Of a stretch of DNA of 64,000 bases, positions 17,814-26,677 are shown piece after piece. Positions within the stretch are counted from its first letter, which is position 1, and every line of letters starts with the position of its first letter. The notes beneath the pieces were generated by a model. The model was not told the DNA's origin. It worked only from the letters and a program-made list of their open reading frames with translations, and did not search any database. A program made the translations under genes and the position numbers. Origin of the DNA: Cognatishimia sp. 1_MG-2023 (GTDB lineage Bacteria; Pseudomonadota; Alphaproteobacteria; Rhodobacterales; Rhodobacteraceae); assembly GCF_030548175.1 (NCBI RefSeq), contig NZ_JAUORX010000009.1:1-64000 (forward strand), given 5' to 3'.

Positions 17814-18707
17814 TTACTGAGCCGCTTGTCGCGCGCTTGCCAGTTCAATCAGATACTGTTCTAGCTCATCTTTCAACTCTGGTCGCTGCAAACCAAACGA
17901 TACAGTCGCCTGCAAAAAGCCTGCCTTTGAACCACAGTCAAATCGCTGACCGCGGAAGCGGAAACCGTACACGTTATTGCTTTCAGTCACTTCTTGCGCA
18001 ATCGCATCGGTCAGCTGAATTTCCCCACCAGCGCCTTCTTTCATATCGTTCAGATGGTTCAAAACTTGCGGCGTCAAAATATATCGTCCGATCACGGCTA
18101 GATTAGAGGGAGAGGTACCCGGCGCAGGTTTCTCAACCATGCCTTTGACGGAAACCATATTGCCCATGTCATTCGCAACATCCAGAACACCGTATGAGGA
18201 AGTCTTCTCTGAAGGCACTTCCATCGCGGCAACCATATTGCCACCGGTCTCTTCGTAAGCTTCAACCATTTGCTGAAGGCACGGCTTATCCGCAGCAATA
18301 ACATCATCTGGCAAAAGTACCGCTACAGGTTCATCGCCAATCAACCGCCGCGCACACCAAACCGCATGACCTAAACCTTTTGCTTTATGCTGGCGCACAT
18401 AAGCTACAGCACCAGAATCCATGTTCGTGTCCTGTAGAATATTCAGAAGCTCAGTTTTACCTTTGCTTTCAAGCTCACTCTCAAGCTGCGGAGCATGGTC
18501 AAAATAATCTTCCAAGGCCCCTTTGCCGCGAGACGTGACAAAGATAAATTCGGTAATTCCCGCCGCGCGCGCCTCATCAATGGCATATTGAATGAGAGGG
18601 CGATCAACCAAAGTCATAATTTCTTTGGGGACAGATTTGGTCGCTGGCAAAAATCGTGTGCCTAATCCGGCCACCGGGAAAATTGCTTTCGTGACTTTCT
18701 GGACCAT
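17814..18707 (-). CDS. galU: UTP-glucose-1-phosphate uridylyltransferase
   Basis: GalU makes UDP-glucose from UTP and glucose 1-phosphate. The 297-residue protein shows the nucleotidyltransferase signature AGLGTRFLPATKSVPKEIM with the catalytic Arg and Lys, then PLIQYAIDEA, LLPDDVIA and GMVEKPAPGTSPSNLAVIGRY split over the substrate site. It is the first gene of a galU-galE operon that ends at a strong terminator. Confidence 0.96.
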   Translation of the reverse strand: MVQKVTKAIFPVAGLGTRFLPATKSVPKEIMTLVDRPLIQYAIDEARAAGITEFIFVTSRGKGALEDYFDHAPQLESELESKGKTELLNILQDTNMDSGAVAYVRQHKAKGLGHAVWCARRLIGDEPVAVLLPDDVIAADKPCLQQMVEAYEETGGNMVAAMEVPSEKTSSYGVLDVANDMGNMVSVKGMVEKPAPGTSPSNLAVIGRYILTPQVLNHLNDMKEGAGGEIQLTDAIAQEVTESNNVYGFRFRGQRFDCGSKAGFLQATVSFGLQRPELKDELEQYLIELASARQAAQ

Positions 18708-18874
18708 CTTACGTTCCCCTGAACTTTATTAATTACGGCGGCGCAAACCGGCGCTTGATACACCTGAAACCATACTGCGATACCTGAGCATAGCTCGGGT
18801 TTTCAAATTTCTTAAATGGGAATTTTGGATAATTAGAGACCCAATTGAGGCAATCGCGCCCACTTTGGCCTGCG

Positions 18875-19552
18875 TTATAGATGATTTAGCCGGTGTTTTT
18901 CCAACAAACCGATCAAAATCTCTTTGGCATGTTGCCGATGTTCTCTGTGGCGACGACGCGCTGTATCGTCGTCCCCTTGCCGAATGGCGTCATAAACAGC
19001 CCGATGATCTGCGTTTGATTTCGTCGGGACGGGTCGAATAAACAGCGTCGTCATTCGGGCGCGACGCACTTGATCATTCATCATATTGAAAATCGCATTG
19101 ACCCGATTGTTATTCCCCAACCGCACCAATTCCGCATGAAACCTATTATCTGCTTCAGCCCAGGCCTCCAGATCTTCGCTTTCAATAGCCAGATCCATGT
19201 CCCCAATCGCCTGCGCCAGATGGCGCAACGCCTCTTCATCATAGCCCATCAAGGCCGCCTGCTCTGCCGCCTGGCTCTCTAACGCCGTCAAAACTTCATA
19301 TATCTCACGCATATCCGCGGCAGACACCGGCAAAATCCGCACCCCTTTTCGGGGGCGCAACTCTAACAAGCCTTGGTTTTCCAAGGTCAAAGCGGCTTCA
19401 CGGATAGGCGTGCGTGACATCCCAAGCCGCTCGGCCAATTCGCTTTCCAAATGATCTGTCCCACCGGCCAGCTCACCTGCAAAAATCATGCGCCGCAATT
19501 CTTGCAACGCGCGTTGCGAATTCGAAAGGCTTTTGTTGGCGATGTCGTTCAA
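18875..19552 (-). CDS. GntR-family regulator (FadR subfamily, FCD domain)
   Basis: This 225-residue protein has an N-terminal winged helix (LAERLGMSRTPIREAALTLENQGLLELRPRKGVRI) quoted here only by its ends: the recognition helix is MSRTPIREA. The all-helical FCD ligand-binding domain follows, with the Asp/His metal-site residues in DNRFHAELV and H-rich HREHRQHAKE. Such proteins repress catabolic operons until a carboxylate ligand binds. It is the last gene of a three-gene unit (four-base overlap with the preceding oxidoreductase gene) divergent from a TctCBA transporter, so it probably controls this cassette through the palindrome at 21734-21751. Confidence 0.88.
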   Translation of the reverse strand: MNDIANKSLSNSQRALQELRRMIFAGELAGGTDHLESELAERLGMSRTPIREAALTLENQGLLELRPRKGVRILPVSAADMREIYEVLTALESQAAEQAALMGYDEEALRHLAQAIGDMDLAIESEDLEAWAEADNRFHAELVRLGNNNRVNAIFNMMNDQVRRARMTTLFIRPVPTKSNADHRAVYDAIRQGDDDTARRRHREHRQHAKEILIGLLEKHRLNHL

Positions 19553-20580
19553 TTGGCCTCCAGAGCGATTTTTTGACCCGTTTCAGCAGATCTATAAATC
19601 GCCTCTTCAATTTCGATAACCTTTAAATAGTCACGGGCGACATTCTCAAGGGGTACTTTCCCTAAAAAGCCTGAAACGGCATGGCTTTGCAAGGCATGCA
19701 CGCAATCACCGCCAAAACCATCCCATGTATCCGGGGCCAAAAGCGCCACTTCATCTATCTCGCCAAACTTACGAAGACCCACGCGGCCGTCACCATAAAG
19801 GCTGATCGTACCCTCAGTGCCTTCAAACAGCGCTTCGCCCATCGTGCGACGATGATTATCTGCGGCATGATCTAAATGGCGGTTTCCATCAAACAAGGCA
19901 CGCACCCCATCCGCATGATCAAACAGTATATAGCCAGAATCCTCACCAGCAATCACCGGGTTCATCTTGCGTAGATCCGCATAGATCGCAGTCGGGTTCC
20001 CCAACAAATAGCGGAACGTATCCACCCAATGCACGGCGGTCTCATGCACCAGAAACCGCCCCATCTGCTGAAAATACGGCTGACGATCCAGATAGGCCTC
20101 TGGCCCCTGACCATCCCCGGGACGCAATCGAAACGTCACTTGCTGCAACGTCCCAACCAAGCCCACATTCAAAGCCGATTTGATCGCCCGATACCACGGC
20201 TGAAAACGGAAATTCTCATGAACAATGATCGTAGCGCCAGCCGCATCTGCCTCAGCGACGATGGCCCGTGCCTCTTCCAAATCGTTGCAGAATGGCTTCT
20301 GGCAGATCATCCATTTCACACCCTGCGCCAAGGCGACACGGATCGTCTCTGCATGGGCAACTGGTGGTAAAATAACGTCCAACAGGTCGGGCTTTTGCTC
20401 AGATAGCATCTTGGCCAGATCATCATAAGCATCCCAGCCAGTAGCCTGAGCTTTAGCAATGTCACGATTGCACGACCCGACCGGAGTCACGCCCTCCATC
20501 CGCTCCCAACTGCCGTAATGAAACTGGCTAAAATACCCAGCCCCAATACAGGCAACCTTGATATTCACATCTTCACTCAT
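19549..20580 (-). CDS. Gfo/Idh/MocA-family NAD(P)-dependent oxidoreductase
   Basis: A 343-residue dehydrogenase with an N-terminal Rossmann fold (VACIGAGYFSQFHYGSW) and the family motif CQKPFCND, where the Lys of the EKP-like motif contacts substrate. The C-terminal alpha/beta domain includes HETAVHWVDTFRYLLG. Family members oxidise or epimerise sugars, inositols or related hydroxy compounds. Start and stop overlap the neighbouring genes by four bases each, so it is co-translated with the isopropylmalate-type dehydrogenase and the regulator. Confidence 0.88.
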   Translation of the reverse strand: MSEDVNIKVACIGAGYFSQFHYGSWERMEGVTPVGSCNRDIAKAQATGWDAYDDLAKMLSEQKPDLLDVILPPVAHAETIRVALAQGVKWMICQKPFCNDLEEARAIVAEADAAGATIIVHENFRFQPWYRAIKSALNVGLVGTLQQVTFRLRPGDGQGPEAYLDRQPYFQQMGRFLVHETAVHWVDTFRYLLGNPTAIYADLRKMNPVIAGEDSGYILFDHADGVRALFDGNRHLDHAADNHRRTMGEALFEGTEGTISLYGDGRVGLRKFGEIDEVALLAPDTWDGFGGDCVHALQSHAVSGFLGKVPLENVARDYLKVIEIEEAIYRSAETGQKIALEAN

Positions 20581-21668
20581 GAAACAAACAACGCATCCAA
20601 AACGGCAGAGGCCGCTTCGGCAGTACCAGCAGACCCGCCCAAATCGCGTGTCAGAACCCGGCCCTCTGCGACCACATCCTCAACCGCCTCACGCAAACGC
20701 TTGCCGTCTGCAATCATCCCCGCATTGTCGTTGTTAATACCCAACCAATCCAACATCATGGCCGCAGACAAGATCATGGCCATCGGATTGGCCACACCCT
20801 GTCCCGCGATATCAGGCGCCGACCCGTGACAAGGTTGGAACACAGCATTCTCTAATCCAATATCTGCGGATGGGGCCAAGCCCAAACCACCCATCAGACC
20901 AGCGCCCAGATCAGACAGAATATCACCAAACATGTTTTCCGTGACCATCACGTCAAAATCCCAAGGCTTCTGCACCATCCAAAGCGCGGTCGCATCCACA
21001 TAAGCGTGGTCAGCCGTCAGCTCTGGGTGTTTCGCTGCTTCGGCATCAAACATATCACGAAAGAACGCAAACGCACGAAAGACGTTGGCCTTATCAACAC
21101 AGGTCACACGCCCTTTACCACGTCCCGCCTTTTTGCGGGACTGCGCAAGCTCGAATGTGAACTTGAACAGCTTTTCCGAAATCTCCCGCGTAATAAGTAG
21201 CGTCTCACGCGCCTCATTTTCGGTGACTTCACCACAGCCCTGCGTATGAAATAGTCCCTCGGTGCTTTCGCGAATCAACACGAAATCAATCTCTTTGCCC
21301 TCTGGCATATTCAACGGAGTCCGCTGCCCCGCCTTTACGGTGACCGGACGCACACCCGCGAACAATGTCAGTGCTTTGCGCAAATCAATCTGCGGCGAAA
21401 TCTCGGTTCCGTCAGGGTACCGCACATCCGGCAAACCCATCGCTGATAGCAAAATCGCATCAGCACGTTTTGCGGCAACCATCGACGATTCTGGTAGTGA
21501 TTCTCCCGTCTTAGCGTAATGCGCCGCGCCAGCAGCCGCATCCGTAAACGTTAGGCTATAGGCGTCAGACGCATCTGCCATACGGCGCAGGATCTCTACC
21601 GTTGGGGCCGTAATTTCTGGGCCAATGCCGTCTCCTGCAAATACCGCAACTTCAAATGTGTTCGCCAT
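20577..21668 (-). CDS. Isocitrate/isopropylmalate-family dehydrogenase (tartrate/malate-like candidate)
   Basis: This 363-residue enzyme resembles LeuB in fold (FAGDGIGPEITAPTVEIL, NMFGDILSDLGAGLMG, HGSAPDIAGQG) but the genome window already has a true leuB. The substrate loop (PQIDLRKALTLFAGVRPV) lacks the LeuB hydrophobic pattern and has Arg residues fit for a more polar hydroxyacid, as in tartrate or D-malate dehydrogenases. It probably decarboxylates a 2-hydroxy diacid with NAD. As the first gene of the minus-strand unit next to the TctCBA operon, it is likely to act on the imported carboxylate. Confidence 0.8.
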   Translation of the reverse strand: MANTFEVAVFAGDGIGPEITAPTVEILRRMADASDAYSLTFTDAAAGAAHYAKTGESLPESSMVAAKRADAILLSAMGLPDVRYPDGTEISPQIDLRKALTLFAGVRPVTVKAGQRTPLNMPEGKEIDFVLIRESTEGLFHTQGCGEVTENEARETLLITREISEKLFKFTFELAQSRKKAGRGKGRVTCVDKANVFRAFAFFRDMFDAEAAKHPELTADHAYVDATALWMVQKPWDFDVMVTENMFGDILSDLGAGLMGGLGLAPSADIGLENAVFQPCHGSAPDIAGQGVANPMAMILSAAMMLDWLGINNDNAGMIADGKRLREAVEDVVAEGRVLTRDLGGSAGTAEAASAVLDALFVS

Positions 21669-21727
21669 GGTGCCCTGCGTCCTTCCGGTTCTGTGTGGTT
21701 AGTATTTCGGATTTTTGAATCCAAAAG

Positions 21728-21756
21728 TTGACAATGCATTCATTAATGCATACGCA
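21728..21756 (+). promoter_or_regulatory. Promoter of the tct operon with a palindromic operator in the spacer
   Basis: TTGACA (21728-21733) is a perfect -35 box. The following 18 bases (21734-21751) form the inverted repeat ATGCATT-CATT-AATGCAT, filling the spacer up to a weak -10 (TACGCA). A repressor bound there would block RNA polymerase. The GntR protein encoded at the end of the divergent unit is the obvious candidate. Confidence 0.6.
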
Positions 21757-21801
21757 AATAAATGCAATACAAAACACATTATCTTTGGGAGGAATGAGAC
21801 A

Positions 21802-22809
21802 ATGAAATTTGCACTGAGCAATATCGCAGCCGTGACCGCCGTGGTCGTCGGACTCGGTACCGCCGCAGCGGCACAAGAATACCCGTATCGTGACATCACA
21901 ACTGCCGTCGTTTGGGGAGCCGGTGGCGGGACTGACAGCATCAACCGCATGATCATGGCCGAAATGGAAAAGCACCTGCCGGTCTCTATTAATGTGATCA
22001 ACCAGACCGGCGGCGTCGCGGGCTCGAACGGCATGGTCTATGTGCAGAACCAGCCAAATGACGGCTACACATTGGTTGGCCTGTCCGAATCAAACGTGAC
22101 CGCAGCCGTTCAAGGTGGCTGGGATCAGAAATTCGATTACTGGTATCCGTTCATCGTCGGTGGCTCTCCCGATCTGATCTCTGTCCCGGCAAACAGCCCG
22201 TACAACACAATCGAAGAATTGGTCGCAGCGGCAAAAGCCGCACCAGGCACAATTCCAGCAGCAGCATCAGGCGCTGGTTCCATCCACCACCTGAACCTGC
22301 TTGCCATCGAACAAGGCGCAGACGCGACCTTCAAGTTCGTACCCTATAAAGGCTCCGCTCCGGGCCAAGAGGCCGCAATGGCAGGCGAAGTTGCACTGGT
22401 TGTAACCTCTCTCGCAGAACAAGCAGCCCTGATCAAAGGTGGCCAGCTAAAGCCACTTGCCATGCTAACACCAGATTCCGTTGAAATTGCTGGCATGACC
22501 GTGCCATCCGCATTCGACAGCTTCGATGGCTTAGACAAGTACCTGCCTTTGAAGCAAGCCATCGGATTCGCGGTTCACAACTCAGCAGACGACGCCATCA
22601 AGGCGAAACTGGGTGCAGCTTTTGAAAAAGCAATCGCATCCGACGTGGTGGCGGACTGGGCAACTGCCAACAACTACGACGTTGGCGGTCAGTACGGCGA
22701 AGAGGCCCAAAAACTGTTCGAAACACTCGAAGCAACCTTCGCATACACTCTGAAAGATCTTGGCGCGACTACCGTTGATCCAATGTCTTTGGGCATCACA
22801 AAGCCTTAA
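21802..22809 (+). CDS. tctC: Tripartite tricarboxylate transporter substrate-binding protein
   Basis: The 335-residue protein has a signal peptide (MKFALSNIAAVTAVVVGLG, cleavage after AAAAQ) and the TctC/Bug fold markers VVWGAGGGTDSINRM, NQTGGVAGSNGM and GSIHHLNLLAIE. It binds a carboxylate in the periplasm and hands it to the TctAB membrane complex. GGGAGGAATGAG gives a strong ribosome-binding site before ATG 21802; the longer frame from 21715 would start inside the promoter. A hairpin after the gene fits the usual excess of binding protein over membrane subunits. Confidence 0.92.
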   Translation: MKFALSNIAAVTAVVVGLGTAAAAQEYPYRDITTAVVWGAGGGTDSINRMIMAEMEKHLPVSINVINQTGGVAGSNGMVYVQNQPNDGYTLVGLSESNVTAAVQGGWDQKFDYWYPFIVGGSPDLISVPANSPYNTIEELVAAAKAAPGTIPAAASGAGSIHHLNLLAIEQGADATFKFVPYKGSAPGQEAAMAGEVALVVTSLAEQAALIKGGQLKPLAMLTPDSVEIAGMTVPSAFDSFDGLDKYLPLKQAIGFAVHNSADDAIKAKLGAAFEKAIASDVVADWATANNYDVGGQYGEEAQKLFETLEATFAYTLKDLGATTVDPMSLGITKP

Positions 22810-22822
22810 GGCGCACATAAGG

Positions 22823-22846
22823 AAAGGGCGCTTCAAAGCGCCCTTT
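22823..22846 (+). terminator. Attenuating hairpin between tctC and tctB
   Basis: AAAGGGCGCTT (22823-22833) pairs with AAGCGCCCTTT (22836-22846) and is followed by TTCT. It lies inside the tct operon, so it probably stabilises the tctC message or ends part of the transcripts, lowering tctBA output. Confidence 0.75.
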
Positions 22847-22866
22847 TTCTATTTGGAGAAAAGACC

Positions 22867-23619
22867 TTGGATCAACCTGACAATATCGCGGTGCTCCGCA
22901 CCCGAGATTTCTGGACATCGCTTGTACTGATCGTGCTGTCGCTGTTTTTCCTTTGGAAAACAACAGACATCCCCCTCTTTGGCGAAAACCGCGCCGGGGT
23001 AAGCGGCGTCGATTGGTATAACTCTGCGGCCCTAGTCCCATTGGGCATTTTCAGCAGTATGCTCATCCTATCCTTTGTGCTGCTTGGCATCTCGATTAAA
23101 GCAGGCGGCGCCCAGCGCGCCCTGTCCATGATCGGCATCGGCTGGGACAAAGCCGAAGCCCTGCGCTTCACCACCATCGGACTAACCCTAATCGGCTACA
23201 TCGTTGGCCTCGTCCCCCGCGTTGACTTCATCATCGGCGGCGCATTGATCGTCACGGCCATGATCTATGGCTACCGCGGCGGGCACACCAATCGCATGAT
23301 CACCTCTGCAATTTTCGTATTTGCAGCAGGACTTTACGCCTTTACCGCGCACACACCGCAATCAGAATGGAACGCACATGACGACGATTGGGTCGCATTG
23401 GCGCTTTGGGCCATCCTAACCGCCATTGTCCTGATCCAAGGCAAAGGCGACGCATTCGCGCGCAAACTCCCGATCATCGCCGTACTCGCGCCGACCATCC
23501 TCGTTTGCGCAATGGCCTTTGGCTTCCGCCAAAATGTGCCAGCCCGAGGCGGACTGATCTTTAAGCAGATCGAATACCAATACTACGTCACACTCAAACC
23601 TCTGTGGAGCCAGAAATAA
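22867..23619 (+). CDS. tctB: Tripartite tricarboxylate transporter small membrane subunit
   Basis: A 250-residue membrane protein with hydrophobic helices at FWTSLVLIVLSLFFLW, LGIFSSMLILSFVLLGI, FTTIGLTLIGYIVGLV and others, matching the small TctB subunit, though it is longer than the usual roughly 150 residues because of extra C-terminal helices. Translation appears to start at TTG 22867, eight bases after GGAG. The stop codon overlaps the tctA start (TAATG). Confidence 0.85.
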   Translation: MDQPDNIAVLRTRDFWTSLVLIVLSLFFLWKTTDIPLFGENRAGVSGVDWYNSAALVPLGIFSSMLILSFVLLGISIKAGGAQRALSMIGIGWDKAEALRFTTIGLTLIGYIVGLVPRVDFIIGGALIVTAMIYGYRGGHTNRMITSAIFVFAAGLYAFTAHTPQSEWNAHDDDWVALALWAILTAIVLIQGKGDAFARKLPIIAVLAPTILVCAMAFGFRQNVPARGGLIFKQIEYQYYVTLKPLWSQK

Positions 23620-25130
23620 TGGAATTCGTACTCTCCCAACTGGCTGGCTTCGGCGGAGCGATGACCGATCTGGTCACTGACCCTCTCACCTATGTCTATC
23701 TGATAACATCCGTCTTTCTCGGCATCACATTCGGCGCCTTACCTGGCCTCACGGCAACCCTAGCCGTGACGATCCTCACCGGCTTTTTCTCCAACAAAAT
23801 CCCACTCGATTACTCGATGATTGCCCTACTTGGCGCTTATGTCGGTGCGATCTACGGCGGCTCTTATCCATCCATCTTACTGAACATCCCCGGCACCGCC
23901 GCCAGTGCAGCAACCGCCATGGATGGCTATCCCCTCGCCAAAGCAGGCCGTGGCGGCGAGGCCCTTGGCCTAACAACAACCGCCAGCTTCATTGGCACGC
24001 TGATCGGCACTTTCGCACTATTGATCTTTGTTTGGGTGCTACTGCTGGTATCCAAGAACATCGCTAGCCCCGAAAAGGCGCTACTGGCACTCTTCGGCAT
24101 CCTCCTCTCCGGCACATTGATGAGCGAAGACCTCGTGATCAAAGGCTGGATCGCTGGCCTCATCGGTCTCGCTATGGCCATGGTCGGCATGGACCCACTC
24201 TTATCCGAACCACGCTACACCTTTGGCTGGTCTTACATGCTGTCCGGTTTCCAAGTTGTACCCGTCCTCATGGGCGCATTCGCAGTCCCACAAATCATCG
24301 AAGGCATGCGCCACGTCCAAGCTGGCAAAGTCCTAGAACTCAAAGGCAGCATTGTCCCAAGCTGGGCCGCAATCCGCCGCTACTTCCCCACCATCGGCCG
24401 CTCGGGTGTAATCGGCACCGGCGTCGGCGCCCTGCCCGGCGTTGGCGAAGACGTCGCAGGCTGGGTCAGCTACGGCGTCGGCAAAACAGTCTCTAAAGAA
24501 GGTGAAAAGTTCGGAAAAGGCAGCGTCGAAGGTCTACTTAGCTCAGAAACCGCCAACAACGCCTGCATTGGCGGTGCACTCATCCCACTGCTCGTTCTCG
24601 GCATTCCCGGCTCCCCACCAGCCGCTGCCTTGATGGGCGCATTCAAGATCAACAACATCATCCCCGGCCCAACCATCGACCCTGCGATCATCCTGCGTGT
24701 TGTGGCCATCTTGGTGCTGGCAAGCTTCACCATGTTCATCATGGGTCTCTTCACCGCCAAGATCTTCATCAAAATCCTACGCATCCCACAAACCGTCTTT
24801 CTGCCAATAGTCATGGTCCTTACAACCATCGGCAGCTTCTCGGTCGGGGGCGGCATCAACGATCTTTACCTGATGCTGGGCGTTGGCTTTGTGGCCTTCT
24901 TCATGAACCTCCTACGGTATCCGATTGCCCCACTGGTCATCGGCGTGATCCTCGGCAGTTTGTTTGATGAAACCTTCCGCCGCTCGCTTCTGATCTCTGA
25001 TGGCAGCCTAGAGCATTTCATCAGCCGCCCAGGTGCCGCCATCCTTCTAACCGTCAACATCCTGCTTATCCTAAGCCAAGTACCCGCAACCAAACGTGGC
25101 TTTCGCTGGATCAAAGGGAAATTTGCATAA
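23619..25130 (+). CDS. tctA: Tripartite tricarboxylate transporter large membrane subunit
   Basis: From ATG 23619, overlapping the tctB stop, the protein has 503 residues and about 12 hydrophobic helices. The TctA signature is plain: LGITFGALPGLTATLAV, YGGSYPSILLNIPGTAAS, and GVGALPGVGEDVAGWVSYG with LGIPGSPPAAALMGAF in the second half. It forms the sodium- or proton-coupled translocation unit for the carboxylate bound by TctC. The stop overlaps the start of the next gene. Confidence 0.94.
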   Translation: MEFVLSQLAGFGGAMTDLVTDPLTYVYLITSVFLGITFGALPGLTATLAVTILTGFFSNKIPLDYSMIALLGAYVGAIYGGSYPSILLNIPGTAASAATAMDGYPLAKAGRGGEALGLTTTASFIGTLIGTFALLIFVWVLLLVSKNIASPEKALLALFGILLSGTLMSEDLVIKGWIAGLIGLAMAMVGMDPLLSEPRYTFGWSYMLSGFQVVPVLMGAFAVPQIIEGMRHVQAGKVLELKGSIVPSWAAIRRYFPTIGRSGVIGTGVGALPGVGEDVAGWVSYGVGKTVSKEGEKFGKGSVEGLLSSETANNACIGGALIPLLVLGIPGSPPAAALMGAFKINNIIPGPTIDPAIILRVVAILVLASFTMFIMGLFTAKIFIKILRIPQTVFLPIVMVLTTIGSFSVGGGINDLYLMLGVGFVAFFMNLLRYPIAPLVIGVILGSLFDETFRRSLLISDGSLEHFISRPGAAILLTVNILLILSQVPATKRGFRWIKGKFA

Positions 25131-25417
25131 TGTACGCCGTCACAGTCACCTTCCGCCTTCATCCCGAAACATCAGGGGCGTTCATGCCCCTGATGATCGA
25201 AAACGCCCGCCTGTCTCGTGAATTAGAACCGGGATGCCAAACCTTTGACATCTGCACAGGCGACGATCCAAACATTGTCTTTCTCTACGAAATCTACGAC
25301 GATCAGGCCGCATTCCACGCCCACCTAAAAAGCGATCATTTCAAATCCTTCGATACAGCCGTCACCGATATGATCGCCGAAAAGGCCATTAACCTGTTTC
25401 ATGAGGTAATCCGTTGA
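25130..25417 (+). CDS. Antibiotic biosynthesis monooxygenase (ABM)-domain protein
   Basis: A 95-residue ferredoxin-like alpha/beta protein that matches small ABM enzymes: VTFRLHPETSGAF, the ARLSRELEPGCQTFDIC strand region, VFLYEIYDDQAAFHAHLKS and SDHFKSF. Members act as cofactor-free quinol oxygenases or aldehyde/hydroxy-acid related enzymes, and many are of unknown role. It overlaps tctA by one base (TAATG) and is overlapped by the next gene, so it belongs to the transporter operon. Confidence 0.85.
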   Translation: MYAVTVTFRLHPETSGAFMPLMIENARLSRELEPGCQTFDICTGDDPNIVFLYEIYDDQAAFHAHLKSDHFKSFDTAVTDMIAEKAINLFHEVIR

Positions 25418-26211
25418 CCGACTGGCAAGTCTTCTCCGTCAAATACGCGGACCGTAATACACGGACCCGACGTGACAGCTTTATCTTTGACGACAATCAC
25501 GACGCCCCTCACAACATGGATTACTTTGTCTGGGTTCTACGCAAAGGCAACAAAACCATCTTAGTCGACACCGGCTATGACGAGGCCGAGGCCACCCAAC
25601 GCGACCGCCCCATCCTGATGGACCCGCGCGAGGCACTAAAACCGCTCGGCATTCACCCCGAAGCCATCACCGACGTCATAGTCACTCACCTGCACTACGA
25701 TCACGCCGGTGGCCTTCATATGTTTCCAAACGCCACGCTTCACATGCAAGCCGCCGAAATGGCCTTCGCCACTGGCCCTTGCATGTGCCACGACACCCTG
25801 CGCGCGCCCTTCTCCGCCAATCACATCTGCGAAGCCGTAAAGCGGCTCTATTCCGGCAAAATTCGCTTCTACGATGGCGAAGCCGAGATTGCCGAGGGCC
25901 TCTCCGTTCATTGCATCGGTGGCCATTCCCGTGGCCTGCAATGCGTGCGCGTCAAAACCCAATCAGGTTGGCTTGTTCTCGCCTCTGACGCGGCCCACTA
26001 CTACGAAAATTTCATGGCCCGCAAACCCTTCCCAATCGTCGTGGACCTGCAGAACATGCTCGATGGGTTTGACACACTTACCCGTCTGGCCAGCGCACCA
26101 CAGTTAATCATTCCCGGTCACGATCCCCTCGTGCGCCTCATGTTTCCACAACATGGCGAATCTCATATTCACCGTCTTGATGTCGGTCCAAACAAATGGA
26201 TTTTCAGCTAA
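25414..26211 (+). CDS. Metallo-beta-lactamase fold hydrolase (AHL-lactonase-like)
   Basis: The 265-residue protein carries the zinc motif THLHYDHAGG (His92, His94, Asp96, His97) after VDTGYDEAEA, and later HIGGH-like CIGGHSRG and the C-terminal IPGHDPLV histidine. It resembles N-acyl homoserine lactonases, but the operon context with a carboxylate transporter suggests it opens a lactone or thioester of the imported compound. It starts at TTG 25414, overlapping the previous stop by four bases. Confidence 0.85.
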   Translation: MTDWQVFSVKYADRNTRTRRDSFIFDDNHDAPHNMDYFVWVLRKGNKTILVDTGYDEAEATQRDRPILMDPREALKPLGIHPEAITDVIVTHLHYDHAGGLHMFPNATLHMQAAEMAFATGPCMCHDTLRAPFSANHICEAVKRLYSGKIRFYDGEAEIAEGLSVHCIGGHSRGLQCVRVKTQSGWLVLASDAAHYYENFMARKPFPIVVDLQNMLDGFDTLTRLASAPQLIIPGHDPLVRLMFPQHGESHIHRLDVGPNKWIFS

Positions 26212-26215
26212 CCGT

Positions 26216-26229
26216 TGCGCCAAGGCGCA
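26216..26229 (+). terminator. Short hairpin after the tct operon
   Basis: TGCGCC and GGCGCA (26216-26229) form a perfect short inverted repeat just after the stop at 26211. With a two-base loop and only A/T-mixed sequence after it, it is a weak terminator candidate at the end of the tct operon. Confidence 0.4.
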
Positions 26230-26360
26230 TTATTGATACCGACTTTTAAAAAATTGCGCATTTTTGGCCTGTTCCGCGACGACAAACCAAGTTTTAGTGA
26301 TTTTTCTGATGATTTTATTGACCAACCATTTTAATGTCTGCCCGGTGAGGTACGAGTAAA

Positions 26361-26654
26361 ATGAACGATATATCCAAACTTGCTGAACTAAGAAAACTAC
26401 TCCTAGGCATGGAGCGCGCCCTCGGGCTCGAAGATTTGTCTGCGGTAGAGCGTGATATTTATTACGCGGCCAGCGATCTATCCAAACAGGCGCAAGGCGT
26501 TCGCACAACGGGTCTATTGACCCATGCATTAATTCAAGACGTTTCGCGCCCAACATTTTTCCGCGCGCTTAAGTCTCTTGTGAACAAGGGCTACCTTTCC
26601 CAAAGTGCCCCTTCGCGTCGCGGCGTTTATGTGGTTAACTCACCGAATAGCTAG
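26361..26654 (+). CDS. Small winged-helix protein (MarR-like), function unknown
   Basis: A 97-residue soluble protein. The middle and end read as a winged helix: LLTHALIQDVSRPTFFRAL as helix-turn-helix, followed by VNKGYLSQSAPSRRGVYVV as the wing. The N-terminal part is helical (ELRKLLLGMERALGLEDLSAVERDI). It could be a DNA-binding regulator of itself or of the following membrane protein gene, 23 bases downstream. No named family. Confidence 0.6.
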   Translation: MNDISKLAELRKLLLGMERALGLEDLSAVERDIYYAASDLSKQAQGVRTTGLLTHALIQDVSRPTFFRALKSLVNKGYLSQSAPSRRGVYVVNSPNS

Positions 26655-26677
26655 AATTTTTCTCACATAGGTATCCA

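Noticed and set aside
20577-21668. A second leuB
   Set aside because: A genuine leuB is present at 7665-8771, and the substrate loop and operon context of this copy point to another hydroxy acid.
25414-26211. Quorum-quenching function for the metallo-beta-lactamase fold protein
   Set aside because: The zinc motif fits many hydrolases, and the gene is locked into a carboxylate transport operon with no LuxI/LuxR genes in the window.
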